A DNA stretch of 64,000 bases from Dipteris shenzhenensis (taxonomy: Eukaryota > Polypodiophyta > Polypodiopsida > Gleicheniales). The DNA lies in NCBI GenBank assembly GCA_047967505.1, contig CM106541.1. One strand, 5' to 3'. Of the stretch, positions 51,641 through 62,826 are shown piece by piece. The position numbers and the translations under genes are program-made. The notes below the pieces were generated by a model that saw only the letters and a list, made by a program, of their open reading frames with translations, searched no databases and was not told the DNA's origin. Position 1 is the first letter of the stretch. Every line of letters starts with the position of its first letter.

Positions 51641-52305
51641 TGTGTATGTCATTTCTACACAGGGCAGTATATGCATTACACTGGTGGATGATTTTGTCAG
51701 AGAGATTTTCATATTGCATGCTACCTCAGTGTTGAGGTGTTCTCCACTTGATTCAAGTGTCAGATCAAGGGGCTTTTGCCCAGACTTTGTTTGATAGCAC
51801 TTGGGTTACCGACAGAGATCTTCAGATGCATTTTCTCCCCTTGGTATAAGGGTGATTGCTTGGGATTTATCCCATTTTCTGTTGCAGGTTCTGTGACAGG
51901 CTGAAGTGTCATTTTTTTTTCTTGGGTGTTTGCCAAGTGGTTTATGCAATTTAACTCAGTGCAATACCTCATCTGAGGTGGGAGAAGTGATCAGTACAGT
52001 CAGTACAGTAGTGTTTACAGCAGTGTTTGTGCTTTGTCAGATGATTATGCACTGTTAAGCACTTGTTGAGCAGCTGCAGCAGTCTGAAATTACTGTTTTT
52101 ATGCCTCTTTGAGCACGGTACAGTGTGTCAGAAGGTACAGTATTTGCAGGGTCATTTACTGTTTTGCTGCAGATTTTCCTGACAGTAAAAACAGCACCAT
52201 TGAGAGTGCTTCTGGCTCTTGAATAGAGCAGGTTTTTTCTGAGAAATCAGAATTTTTATTCAGTCTTTTTTACTTCCAGGGAGTCAGGTACTTTCCTTAT
52301 CTGAT
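51641..52305 (+). other. Copia upstream region
   Basis: No gene. AT-rich with repeated CAGTACAGT and TTACTGTTTT phrases. A 5' LTR and iMet site were looked for and not found. Confidence 0.4.
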
Positions 52306-52398
52306 ATGGCATCAGGGGGAAGTGATTCTTCGATTCTGAACATAAAGAAACTGGAAGGAGCACACAACTATGCATTATGGGCAGAACAGTGCTTGAAT
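52306..52398 (+). pseudogene. Copia Gag N-terminus (separate frame)
   Basis: ATG at 52306: MASGGSDSSILNIKKLEGAH then NYALWAEQ, the typical copia Gag opening. The frame ends at TAA 52417-52419. The main frame takes over near 52398, indicating a small indel. Confidence 0.75.
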
Positions 52399-55330
52399 GT
52401 TGTTAAAGAAGATTGCTAAGCCCATAAGAGTGAAGGGTGTCAAGCCATCTGACATGGCAGCTGATGACTGGGAAGAGCTTGATTTGTCTGCGAGGGCAGC
52501 TATCATGCTCACTATTTCAGACACTCTTGTGTTCAATGTTCAGGCTGAAAAGACCTCTTATGGTCTATGGCAAAGACTAGAAGAATTGTATGCCCAAAAG
52601 AGCTCAGCCATTAAGGTTTATTGGCTGAAGAAGCTGGTTGATCTTCGCATGAAGGAAGGCACAGCTATGACCTCACACTTGAGTGAGTTCAATGCCATCT
52701 TTACACAACTGATTGCACAGGGGTTGAATCTTGATGAGGAGTTTAAGGCTACTTTCCTGTTGTGTACCCTCCCTGAGAGTTGGGACACTTTCAAGACCAC
52801 CCTGTCTAATTCAAATGTCACTCTTATATATGCTGATGTAGAGAGCTCTCTCCTTATGGAGGAGATGAGCAGGAAGAATAATGCGGGCAGCAAGTCTTCA
52901 AATGCTTTGCAGGTACAGGATAGAGGCAGGACTCAGCAGAAGGGGAGATCTGCTAGTAAATCCAAATCCCGAAGTCAGTCCCGTGGTAAAAAGGATATTG
53001 AATGCTTTTATTGTGGCAAGAAGGGACATGTGAAGTCTAAGTGCTTCAAGTTCATACGGGATCAGAAAGCCAAGAAGGCTGAAACAAAGGATGCAGGAAA
53101 TGCAAGCAAAGGCAAAGGCAAGGCCAAGGCAGATGATTTGGATGCAGTGAATGTTGCAGCAGAGGACAGTGACAGTGACATACAAGATGTTTTATGCTCT
53201 TCTGCTGTAATAGCACATGCCTTGGTTATTGATGGTCACGACATGCACACCTGGCTCTTGGATTCAGGTGCCTCTTTTCATGTTACTCCTCATAGGGAGT
53301 GGTTTACTTCCTACACAGGTACTCATGGAGTTGTTCATCTTGGGAACAACTATGCATATCAGATTGCAGGGATTGGTAGTATACAGATAGTATTTCCTGA
53401 TGGACGCATATTCATGCTTGATGGTGTCCGCCATGTGCCGCAAATCAAGAAAAATCTGATTAGCACTGGCTTATTGGATGACAGTGGTTACCACACCACA
53501 TTTGGGGATTCCAAATGGGTGATTACTGATGGCCAGACTGTAGTGGCTGAGGGTTTTAAGAGTGATACCTTGTACCCTCTTTATGTTTCCAGTGTGGGTA
53601 ATCATGTTGTTGCCATAACCGAGCTGCCAAAGGTTTCATTGTGGCATAGCCAGTTGGGACACATGTCTGCTAAAGGAATGCAAGAACTGTCACGTTTGGG
53701 TTATCTGCCGCCTCTTTCTTTTTCAGATTTGCCTACTTGTGATCATTGTATATTTGGCAAGCATTCTGTGACTCCTCATAAGAGGAGAACTCCCCAGAAT
53801 AGAGCACCACTTGATCTAGTGCACACTGATTTGTGTGAGATGCCACAGTTATCACTAGGGGGTGCAAAATATTTTATTACTTTCATTGATGATGCCACAC
53901 GCAAAGTGTGGGTCTATTTCTTGAAGCATAAGGGAGATGCCTTAGATGCTTTCAAGAAGTTTGTCGCTCAGGTTGACAATCGGACAGGTCGTAGGCTGAA
54001 ATGCCTCAGATCCGATAATGGGGGTGAGTATGTGTCACATGCTTTTGTGCAGTTTTGCCAAGCTAAGGGCATCAAACAGGAACTCACAGCTCCTCATAAT
54101 GCATCTCAAAATGGTGCAAGTGAGCGTATGAATCGAACTATTCAGGAGAAGGTTCGATGTATGTTGTCTTATGCTGCATTACCCCATGGCTTTTGGGCAA
54201 AAGCCGTGCAAACAGCAGTTCACATTATTAACAGGTCGCCAAACAAGGCTTTGGAGTTGAAAGTGCCAGAGGAGGTGTGGTCTGGCAAGCCACCTTCATA
54301 TAAGCACTTACGTGTATTTGGCTGCGAGTGCTTTGCTTATGTACGCAAAGAACTGCGCACCAAACTAGATCCAAAGTCTATCAGATGCATCTTTATGGGT
54401 TATGGTGACGAAGGTGAAATGGGGTACAGATTATGGGATCCCGTTAAACGGAAGATTATACGCAGCAATGATGTCATCTTTAAAGAGGATAGTGTACACA
54501 AGGAACCCGTGCAACCTGTGGAATACAGGAGGGTTATTTATGATGATGTTGGACAGCAAAGAATGCCCATTTATATGCAGCAGCAGCCTGCTGCAGATCA
54601 CCCTGTTCAAGAGGGTATACAGGCTGAAAATCAGCCAGATAATTTTGCCAATGATGCACCACTAGATATGCCAGCAGATGGGGCTGTAGAACAGCCAGAT
54701 ATGGTGGTACAGCCACCCGTCATGCATGAAGAACAGGCTGGACAGCAGCCTAATCCGGAACATTTTGTTAGGAGGAGCACCCGTGCACAACGGCCTCCTG
54801 CCAGGTTTGTTCCAGGAGCCAATAATGTGGCTGATTTTATCATGCTGACAGATTGTGGTGAGCCTTCCAGCTTCAAGGAAGCTATGGGCAGAACAGAGAA
54901 AAAGAGGTGGGAGTGGGAGAAAGCCATGCAGTCAGAAATGGACTCCCTACTTCAAAATGATACATGGGACTTGGTGCAGTTACCTGCAGGCAGAAAGGTT
55001 TTTCCATGCAAGTGGGTTTACAAAGTCAAAGTGGATTCAAATGCTTTACCTAGGTATAAGGCCAGATTGGTTGCCAAGGGATTTAAGCAGGAGAAGAGCA
55101 TTGACTTTGATGAGATTTTTTCCCCTGTAGTCAAGATGACTACTTTGAGAGCAGTGTTAGCTCTTGTTGCTCATGAAGACATGGATTTATGTCAAATGGA
55201 TGTGAAGACAGCTTTTCTTCACGGAGATCTCCATGATGAGATCTATATGAGTCAGCCAGAGGGATATGCTGTTAAAGGGAAAGAGCAGCTTGTGTGTAAG
55301 CTCAAGAGGAGCTTGTATGGACTCAAGTAG
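52397..55330 (+). pseudogene. Copia Gag-protease-integrase-RT (ends at TAG)
   Basis: Up to 977 residues. Gag domain (WEELDLSARAAIMLTI, YGLWQRLEELYAQKS), one knuckle CFYCGKKGHVKSKC (about 53000), protease LLDSGASFHVTP (53258). Integrase: zinc region HSQLGHMSAKGM and CDHCIFGKH, then Asp in LVHTDLCEM, Asp in CLRSDNGGEY, Glu in NGASERMNRTI. A linker rich in Gln/Pro follows. RT begins NDTWDLVQLPAGRKVFPCKW and includes the palm Asp in CQMDVKTAFLHGDL. The frame ends SLYGLK then TAG at 55328-55330, where Gln (CAG) is usual in GLKQAPREW. Confidence 0.88.
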
Positions 55331-56416
55331 GCGCCAAGGGAATGGTACAAGAAGTTTGATGCCTTCATGCAGTCCCAAGGGTATCATAGGTGTGAGACCG
55401 ATCATTGCTTGTACACCAAACGGGCAAAAGATGGCAGTTTGATGCTACTCATTCTATATGTGGATGACATGCTTATTGCCAGTAAATCTCAGCATGAGAT
55501 TAGTGCTTTGAAGAAACAATTGCATAAGTCTTTTGACATGAAAGACTTGGGTGATGCAAATCATATTCTTGGCATGCGGATTACTCGTGACAGGTCCAAG
55601 GGACTTTTGTTTCTGTCACAGAAAGAGTACATTGACAAAGTACTGCAGCGCTTTAAAATGGAGGGGGGGAAGTCTATTAGTACCCCGTTGCCTCCACATT
55701 TAAAACTCAGCAGTAAGGACAGCCCCAGATCAGATGATGATAAGGCTGAAATGGCCAAGGTTCCGTATGCATCTGCAGTTGGTTCTTTGATGTATGCCAT
55801 GGTTGCCACTCGTCCGGATATTGCTTTTGCGGTGGGAGTCATCAGCAGGTATATGGCAAATCCAGGCAAGCGGCATTGGGAAGCAGTGAAAGGTGTCTTG
55901 AGGTATCTCAAGGGTACCAAAGACTTGTGCATATGCTATGGTAGGCAGGATGCATTGGTGCATGGTTTTACAGATTCAGACTATGCAGGGAATGCAGATA
56001 ACCGGAAGTCTACTACCGGTTATATTTTCACATTTGCAGGAGGTGCTATATCATGGGTGTCTCGGTTGCAGAAATGCGTTGCACTGTCAACCACTGAAGC
56101 TGAATATGTTGCAGCCACTGAGGCCTGCAAGGAAGCAATATGGCTTACTCGGCTGGTGGGAGATTTGGGCATTACAGGAGATATGCCAGTTTTGCATTGT
56201 GATAGTCAGAGTGCTATCATGTTGGCAAAGAATCCGGTCTTTCATCAGAAGACCAAGCATATAGAGGTGAAATATCATTTCATTAGGGAGGTACTGGAAG
56301 ACAAGCGACTTGAGCTTGTGAAGGTGCATACTGATGATAATCCTGCAGATTTGCTCACTAAGAGCTTGCCTACAGAGCGGTTTGCACATTGCCGCCACAT
56401 CATGGGATTAGGATGA
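55331..56416 (+). pseudogene. Copia RT C-terminal half and RNase H
   Basis: Same frame as before the TAG. It starts APREWYKKFDAFM, with catalytic YVDDMLIAS (about 55459), then the thumb (STPLPPHLKLSSKD, YASAVGSLMYAMV). RNase H: HGFTDSDYAGNADNRKSTTG, STTEAEYVAATEACKEAIWL, LHCDSQSAIMLAKNP, and the closing DDNPADLLTKSLP. Ends at TGA 56414-56416. All catalytic residues looked for are present, so a single nonsense codon and the gag indel are the only coding faults seen. Confidence 0.88.
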
Positions 56417-56424
56417 GACCATTC

Positions 56425-56646
56425 TTATTTTATGGTCTTGTATACAGTAACTGTATAGGAGACTGAAGCTGAAACTGAAGCTAAAGCGGAGGCCGAGGTG
56501 GGTCCCGCCTTTGCTTTGCTGTCCACTCCGAGTCCACTGCGGTTGTAGTGCGTGTTCACATCTTCGAGTTTCAGTTGTGTTTGTTTCTTGGCTTTGTTGT
56601 CGTCTTTCTTGGTAGCTTTATCCCTATCCTTGCTACCTTTCCCCAT
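56425..56646 (-). pseudogene. LINE-Z ORF1 N-terminal fragment (inverted)
   Basis: The minus-strand ATG at 56646 starts MGKGSKDRDKATKKDDNKAK, a highly basic tail. VDSKAKAGPTSASALASVSA follows, and matches the start of plus copy 2 near 46755-46830 (GTGGACTC...GGGACCC in both). It supplies the ORF1 start missing from the plus copies. It abuts the copia 3' end. Confidence 0.6.
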
Positions 56647-56759
56647 TTCGTAGGACAGACCCGTGTTCGGTGTAGGACTTAGTCTTTTTGCAGGGGCGTG
56701 TGGGAGCAGGAGCATGTACGCCTCCCTCATGACGAGAGAACCCCCAGGGGGTTGAAACA

Positions 56760-57120
56760 AGGCTATAGGTCAGGGTGGGGCAGGGGCTGTAGGAGGGTAT
56801 AGGCGGGGAGGGCTGAAGGGGTGAAGCCAAGAGGGAGGGAGGGTGGCGAGGCTAGGTGGGGAGCCAAGAGGGAGGGAGGGTGGAAGGAGGGTGGAGCAGA
56901 AGCGGGGAGAGAAGGCAGCGAGCGGGGGAGCTGAAGGCAGGGAGGCAGCGGAGGGAGGGAGCTGCATGCGAGGAGCTGAAGGAGGGACGGGGCTGCAGGC
57001 GAGGAGCTGCAGGAGGGCGAGGCAGTAGGCGCGGAGGGGCAGCGGGGCTGCAAGCGAGTGGGGGAGCAGGAGCAGAAGGGCGGGGAGGGTAGGGGGGGGG
57101 GGGGGGGGGGGGGTTAGCAG
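56760..57120. repeat. Purine-rich block with G22 run
   Basis: The + strand is mostly G and A with recurring GGAGGGAGGG and GAGCTGCAGGCG phrases. An uninterrupted run of 22 G is at 57092-57113. Upstream of the inverted LINE-Z ORF1, so it could be its 5' UTR. Long minus-strand open frames here are low complexity. Confidence 0.7.
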
Positions 57121-57347
57121 GCGGGGCAGCAGAGTGAGAGTGAGTAAGAATGTGAGTGTTAGTGCATGCACACGGGATGTGGGGGTGTGTGTGTGTGTGT
57201 GCACACGCGCGAGTGTGCGTGTATGTGTGTCACATAGATTCCTTTGTCTACTTGTCTTCTTATGATGTTTGTAATTGAATGTTCCCTTTTGGAAACTGCT
57301 TCGAGTAATATAGAAATACATGGATTTCAATATTTTTAAAAACAAAA

Positions 57348-57395
<48 letters not shown>

Positions 57396-57399
57396 TGTA

Positions 57400-57442
<43 letters not shown>

Positions 57443-57470
57443 TGTAGTGTGTAAGAGAGAGAGAGAGAGT
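57121..57470. repeat. (GT)n microsatellites and a LINE-like 3' end
   Basis: GT runs at 57185-57200 and 57349-57440, ending GTGTAAGAGAGAGAGAGAG. Between them is about 110 bp ending TTTAAAAACAAAAA, which looks like a LINE 3' terminus but is too short to place. Confidence 0.7.
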
Positions 57471-57605
57471 GAGATTCCATGCTAGCCCTCATGCTCCCAT
57501 GCTACAGCTGCTTGTTTCTCCCTCAGTTTGGCACCCTCGAGGTTCCTTTTGACGTCCGTTTTCTGTCCGTACGCTCTGTCAAAAAATCCGGGAAAAAAAA
57601 ATCGT

Positions 57606-57890
57606 ACTGTCAAAAATCCGTACAATTTCATCCGTACAGTCAGAAAAATCAGTACAGTCCGTACAGTCGGGGAGGTCCATACAGTTTGCTTGTCAGGAAA
57701 AAAAAAATTTTACTGTCGAAAATCCGTATGATTTTTGTCCGTACAGTCAGAAAATTCCGTACAGTTTTGTTCGTACAGTCGGGGAAGTCCATACAGTTTG
57801 CCTGTCAGGAAAAAAATAATAATTTATTTCGTACTGTCAAAAATTCGTACGATTTCGTCCGTACAGCCAGGAAAACACCGTACAGTTTTG
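57606..57890 (+). promoter_or_regulatory. Tandem monomers with CCGTACAG in LINE-Ca 5' region
   Basis: Two and a half imperfect units of about 112-119 bp (starting near 57606, 57718 and 57837). Each has a GTCAAAAATCCGTAC-like opening, CCGTACAGTCAG, a CATACAGTTTGC segment and an A run. Exact CCGTACAG occurs about six times. Such monomeric 5' regions serve as promoters in mouse L1; promoter function here is inference. Confidence 0.5.
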
Positions 57891-57959
57891 TACCTGCTGT
57901 GCTTTCCTCCTTGTAAAGCGTTGCTGCTTCCAAGTTTTTTCCTTAACTCGAATAGCGGA

Positions 57960-59055
57960 TTATTCCTATGAGAAAACCTTTCACAAAGCAAGTCAGTTTC
58001 CAACAAGAAACAAAAACAGGTGATGGATTTAGATGATTCCCTTCATGACTGTGCTGAGGCTCAGCTTGTTTATGAGGTTATGCATGAAGGGTTTGAAGAC
58101 ACCCGTAAAGGTTGGAAAGATCCACTTCCCACCACTGGCATTATGGTGGAAGTGAATGATATATTTTATCCAGTTAAGGAGTATGCAAAGCATGCCATTA
58201 TAATTTTCTTCCCAGGACGGATGCCTGCTGCTGCAGATGTTGGGAATTGGTCGACTCGAACCTTGGGTGGTTCTTATGTCAAAAAAGTTCATCATGCAGC
58301 GAGGGGCTTTTTTGTCATCATGGCTGATGAGGAGCTCCGTCAGGTTTTGCTCGAGCACTCTCCTCTTTTCTATGGCCAGCAGATGGTCCATGTTCTGCCC
58401 TGGTCTCCCACCCGGGATTACCAGGCATTGATTCGGCATCGTTGCCCTGTTTGGATAGAAGAAGTGGATTTTCCTCAATGCTTGTCTTCTCTTCTACCTA
58501 AAATTGCAGCTTCCCTCGATAAGGTGGTATGTCCACCACGACCCAATGGAAATTCGAATCGCTTCTGCATTTTGTGGGATACAGATCATCCCACTCCAGC
58601 TTCATATTCGGTCACTGTGAATAATGTTTCCATGGGGGAGTGCCTTTTACAAGCTCAAGTGGGGGCTGTTTGCAGGTGCTTGCTTTGAATGCAAGCAATT
58701 TGGGCACATGGCTTCACAATGCCCTTCCCGAGCTCCACGGATGCCAATGCAAGCTGAAATGGTTCAGCCTTTGAATAAGAATGCAAATGCCTCTTCTGTG
58801 GTCAAAAACAAAGGGGTCAAACAGTTTTTCTCTGTTCAAGACAAAGGCAAAGCCCTGGCTGTCTCACATGGTAATGCTTCTTTTCCTATGCCTTTGTCCT
58901 CTCCACCTCAGGGGAAGGGGGAAATTTTTTTGACTGATGGATGGCAAACTCCTTGCAAAGTGATCTCCCCCAGGCGACCTTTGCCTTCTCGGACTTGGAG
59001 TGTGGTGCATCCTCTCATGGGAAAACACCTGCTGAAAACTCTGGTGTTGGCTTGA
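57960..59055 (+). pseudogene. LINE-Ca ORF1 (start lost, frameshifted)
   Basis: The expected start codon is ATA (57951-57953, before GCGGATTATTCC). The DUF4283-like domain is in the frame from 58020: LVYEVMHEGFEDTRKGW, GRMPAAADVGNW, HHAARGFF, LLEHSPLFYGQQMVHVLPW, LLPKIAASLDKVV. A run ATGGGGGAG (58632-58640) has an extra G relative to LINE-B ATGGGAAG, shifting the frame. The knuckle CFECKQFGHMASQC then appears in the frame of 58624-59055. This copy shows the uninterrupted Gypsy-1 target site. Confidence 0.8.
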
Positions 59056-59230
59056 CCTAGACTGCTGTGACTGCAAATCGGACCTTGTTTCCTGAAGAAG
59101 AAGTTGCTGCACTTTTGTCCTCTCCTCAGGTTGATGCTTCATCCCAGGGCAGAGGCCCGGACATTGAGGTGGAAATGCAGACGTAGACAGCCCGTTAGTT
59201 GCTGTACATACCTGTCCCATAACTATAAAT

Positions 59231-59342
59231 ATGCTTGATCATCTGAAGTGTGTTACTCTCAATGTACAGGGAATGATTGCTTGCAGACCCGCTGCATAGA
59301 TCATGAGGTCTTTTCGGCATATACTGAAATTTTCAGTTGATG
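59231..59342 (+). pseudogene. LINE-Ca ORF2 remnant fused across deletion
   Basis: ATG at 59231 gives MLDHLKCVTLNVQGMI, the endonuclease start. It is followed at about 59281 by the ORF2 C-terminus in another frame (LQTRCIDHEVFSAYTEIFS, compare LINE-B QTRLINQDVYTAYTKIFS). TAG after 22 codons. Confidence 0.75.
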
Positions 59343-59404
59343 TAATTGTGGCACCTTTTTTTTGAGGTTGCTACTCATATAATATAATCAATCAAAGATT
59401 TCAC

Positions 59405-59434
59405 AAAAAAAGTGTATGTGTGTGTGCGCGCGCG
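59405..59434 (+). repeat. Poly(A)-(GT)n-(GC)n junction
   Basis: A7, then GTGTATGTGTGTGTGCGCGCGCG; end of LINE-Ca and start of LINE-Cb. Confidence 0.8.
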
Positions 59435-59508
59435 ACCCTGAGGCAATGGCAGAGGCATGATGCCTCCTTTTCTTTCTGGGGACTACTCATTTCTTGTACA
59501 TATTTTCA

Positions 59509-60461
59509 TGCGTGCTTCTCTTAAATGTGTTTCTTACAATATACAGGGCCTCTGGAACCAGAATAAATGGAGGCTCCTTTGGCACTATATAAATAAAACT
59601 CATCCAGATGTTGTGTGTCTGCAAGAGCATACTCAGCATTCTTTTGCTGGCCAGCATGGGTTCTTTTTAGGATATGATATATTTTATGCAGGCTCTGATC
59701 AATTCTCTGGGGTGTGCATTCTAGCCAGACATGATTTGCAGCCATGTGTAGCATATAATGATCTATGTGGCCGATGGATGATTATCCAATGCAAGATCAA
59801 TGGAGAGATTTTTGAAATTGGTTCCTTGTATGCTTCTCAAACTTCAGCTTGTAGAGCTCGAATGTGGGATTCCATAAAGCAATATCCTTGGTCCACAAAT
59901 GCTATACTTTGTGGTGATTTCAATAATTCTCCTAGCTGGAAGGACAATACCACACATAATTCCCATATGCTGCCCTCTGAAATTCAGCAATGGGAACATA
60001 TGACCGCAGATTTATGGACAGTAACTCACCCTTCAATTTTGGGATTTACATATCATCATAATGCTTTTACAGAATATTGGGCTAGGCTTGATACATTGTA
60101 TCTTATTCATGCTCAGCAATATGAGGATTATACATGTCAAATGTGGACTGACTATTCTCAACAACTATTTGATCACTCTCCACTTTGGCTGAACCTTTCA
60201 TTTGGCATGCCTCTGGATGATATGCAGCTCTCTTCAGTCCGACACTTACAGGTCAATCAATTATATATTTCTCATGAAAAATTCCAGCAAATGATTCGAT
60301 TGGCTTGCAGGCCATTGTTATCTCATGCTCAGGAGGATATTGATTTTGCTTGTACACCGCATTCAAAACGTCATCAAGGAATATGGAAGATGGTACATGG
60401 CAGAAACCAGGCATCATATTCAATAAGCAAAATCACACAAGCAGTCCTTAATATAGATTAG
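59509..60461 (+). pseudogene. LINE-Cb ORF2 endonuclease
   Basis: The in-frame ATG at 59509 (MRASLKCVSYNIQGLW) matches the ORF2 starts of LINE-B and LINE-Ca, so it is preferred over the upstream ATG at 59457. APE endonuclease motifs: YNIQGL, VVCLQEH, CGDFNNSP, and FDHSPLW with the Asp-His pair kept. The frame ends at TAG 60459-60461 after a small indel. The linker continues in the next frame with SHQRSLSTSEQSSL. Confidence 0.8.
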
Positions 60462-62826
60462 CCATCAAAGGTCCCTTTCTACTTCTGAACAGAGTTCATT
60501 GTCTTGTGCTTCCTCCATAATTGATGCTAATGATAAACGCAAGCTTTCCAAATGGCAGACAAGGGCTAGAGTTAAGCCTATGCTAGATAAGGGCTGTTCC
60601 TCAAAATCTTTTTTTCGGAATCTACATGCATATCGACAAAGTCAATCTATCATGAGAGTCAAAACATTAGATGGTATTTGGACCCAAACTTTATCTCAGC
60701 TAGAAAAACAATGTTTGGAGCATTTTCAGCTGCTTTTTTCTCAGCCATCTTCTCCTACTCCTCAGGTTGAATTGGCTCGAAGCAAATTTCATGATCTTGT
60801 TACTCCTATTGTTTCTTTGCCAAAAGCTTCATTGCTGGAAGTGTCTTTTTCAAATATTGAATTGGATGATGCTCTCAAACATTTGGATAAACATAAATCC
60901 CCTGGTTGGGATGGTTTGACGGTTCAATTTTTTGTAGCCTTCTGGCCTGAATTGAAGGGTCCAATCTTGAAGCTCATTAATGTAGCCTGGTAGCATCAAC
61001 ATCTTCCTTCAGCTTGGAAGCATGGTCTGGTCAAGCTTGTGCCCAAAAAACTCCTATGTGAGACTATGGCTGACTGGAGGCCCATCACTTTGATGCCTGT
61101 TATATATAAACTTATTGCTAAAATGTTGGTTCTTCGGATAAAGGATATTCTTCATGATGGTCTTCATCCCAGGCAATATGGTTTTGTTTTAAGAAGGAAT
61201 ATACATGATAATATCTCCAATACTCTCATCGCAATGGAATATGCCAAATATTCAAATCAAGATGTATTGGTCATGCAGGGGGATGTGGCAAAGGCATTTG
61301 ATACCGTACAGTGGGATTATGTCTCTCAAATCATGACTAGACTTGGTTTTGGGCCAAAGATAGTTAATGTCATTTATTGGCTTTACTCAAATTCCATTGC
61401 TCAATGTTTTATAGGGAATCATTTGTCTGAGTCTTGGACTCTGGGACGGTCAGTTCGACAAGGATGCCCTCTCAGTGCTTTGCTCTATGCTATTGCTTCA
61501 CATCCTTTGCTTCTTTATATGGATCTTCTGGTTGATACTGGACAGCTAGTGGGGCTTCAGATTCCTGGCTCGCGGCCTTTCATTGCACAGGCTTATGCAG
61601 ATGATTCTTTCTTCATGCCAAAGAATTGTCCTTTGGAGCTTCGCTTATTGATGGATACCCTTTCTGATTTTGGGTTGGCAGCTCGTCTAAATATTAATTT
61701 TCAGAAATCAAAACTCTTGCCGCTCAAGCATTGTGACTGGCATGCTCTCCTTTGGCCAGGTCAGATTATTCCTCCGGAGAACATAGTAAGACATTTGGGT
61801 TATCCAATTGGCTGGAAAATCAGAAATAAGCAACAAATGTCTTGGGTATTCAACAAAATTCAGGGCAAATTAGAATATTGGAAGATCTCCACTTGGCCTT
61901 TGCATGTTCGGCTTCGAATTGTCCAGTCCATTGTTTTAGCTTATGTCCAGTTTTACCTGCCTTTATTACATTGGTCATCTCGAGATCTCTCTTCTTTTAT
62001 GTCTCAAGCCATGGAGATTTTTTGGAAAACTAAGCTTCATAAAAAAGCTTTGAGATTGCTCAAAATGGACTTGCTTTGCTCTCCAAGAATCCATGGAGGT
62101 TTGAATATTCTAAACATCAAACTTCATGTGTTGGCAAGAAAGATCACTATGCTTAGGGTTTTTTTCCAGCAAGAGCAGCCATGGTCTATTATGCTGGCAT
62201 TTTTGTGTGGCCAGATGCGCATAAATGCTTATGGGCATTGGCTAGTTGATCCATGGGAAGTAGTACTTGGCAAGTTTCAAGGTAAAATACCTGGTTGTCC
62301 ATTTTCTACTGCCTTGATTCAGGATTGGAAGCAGGTGCTCTCTCGCATCAAATGGTCTCCCCATCCTGCTTCTATCACTTCATCTCTTCGACTGGAAAGC
62401 CTTCACTGGAGTGCTGTTTTTTACTCTCCTCTTGCTATACAACAACCAATGAGAGCTTACAATCTCATGAAGTTGGGCATCCGGTTCATTGATGATGTGG
62501 TAGATACTCACGGGCGTATTCTCTCTTTTTCGGCAGCATGTCAAAAATACAATCTTGGGATGCATCATAGACCCATATGGAAAATTATTGCAGATCTCTT
62601 ACTCCCTTTTGTTCCGATTCCATCTTTGGAAGTAAGAAACAGGCTTCAAGATTGGCATCTTCAGTCTCCAAGTCCAGGATTATCTTCTCAGCCTTTGCAT
62701 CTATTGACTTCCATACAGGCTTATCGATTGATTTTACCTCCTCCATGGATTGCTCATCATGCAAATGCTTTTTGGCATCTGAATAAGTCTTTAACTTGGT
62801 GGAAAGGAAAATTGAAATTGATATGA
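60460..62826 (+). pseudogene. LINE-Cb ORF2 RT
   Basis: Linker and RT in one frame, interrupted by TAG at 60991-60993 (after NVAW, where the other copies have Gln) and ended by TGA at 62824-62826 (Trp TGG in LINE-A). RT blocks: KSPGWDGLTVQFF, MADWRPITLMPVIYK, QYGFVLRRNIHDNI, GDVAKAFDTVQWDYV (first Asp), SVRQGCPLSALLYA, AQAYADDSFFMPKN (YADD). This is the most complete RT of the L1-type LINEs here; both palm motifs are present. Confidence 0.85.

Larger units (their letters stand above)
52306..56416 (+). mobile_element. Ty1/copia retrotransposon coding region (LTR pair not found)
   Basis: Gag, protease, integrase, RT and RNase H follow in that order, which identifies Ty1/copia. After the RNase H stop only about 30 bp separate it from inverted LINE-Z sequence, so the 3' LTR seems to have been lost. 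Damage is light: one frameshift in early gag and one TAG in RT. Confidence 0.88.
57471..59411 (+). mobile_element. LINE-Ca: L1-type LINE with large internal deletion
   Basis: Keeps the 5' region, ORF1, and the first 16 codons of ORF2, then jumps near 59280 to the last ORF2 codons and 3' UTR. It ends in A7 at 59405-59411. About 3.6 kb of ORF2 is gone. Same general family as LINE-B in ORF1. Confidence 0.82.

Noticed and set aside
56770-57492. 240-codon minus-strand frame rich in His/Thr and Pro/Leu
   Set aside because: Encoded by GT repeats and the purine-rich block; low complexity only.
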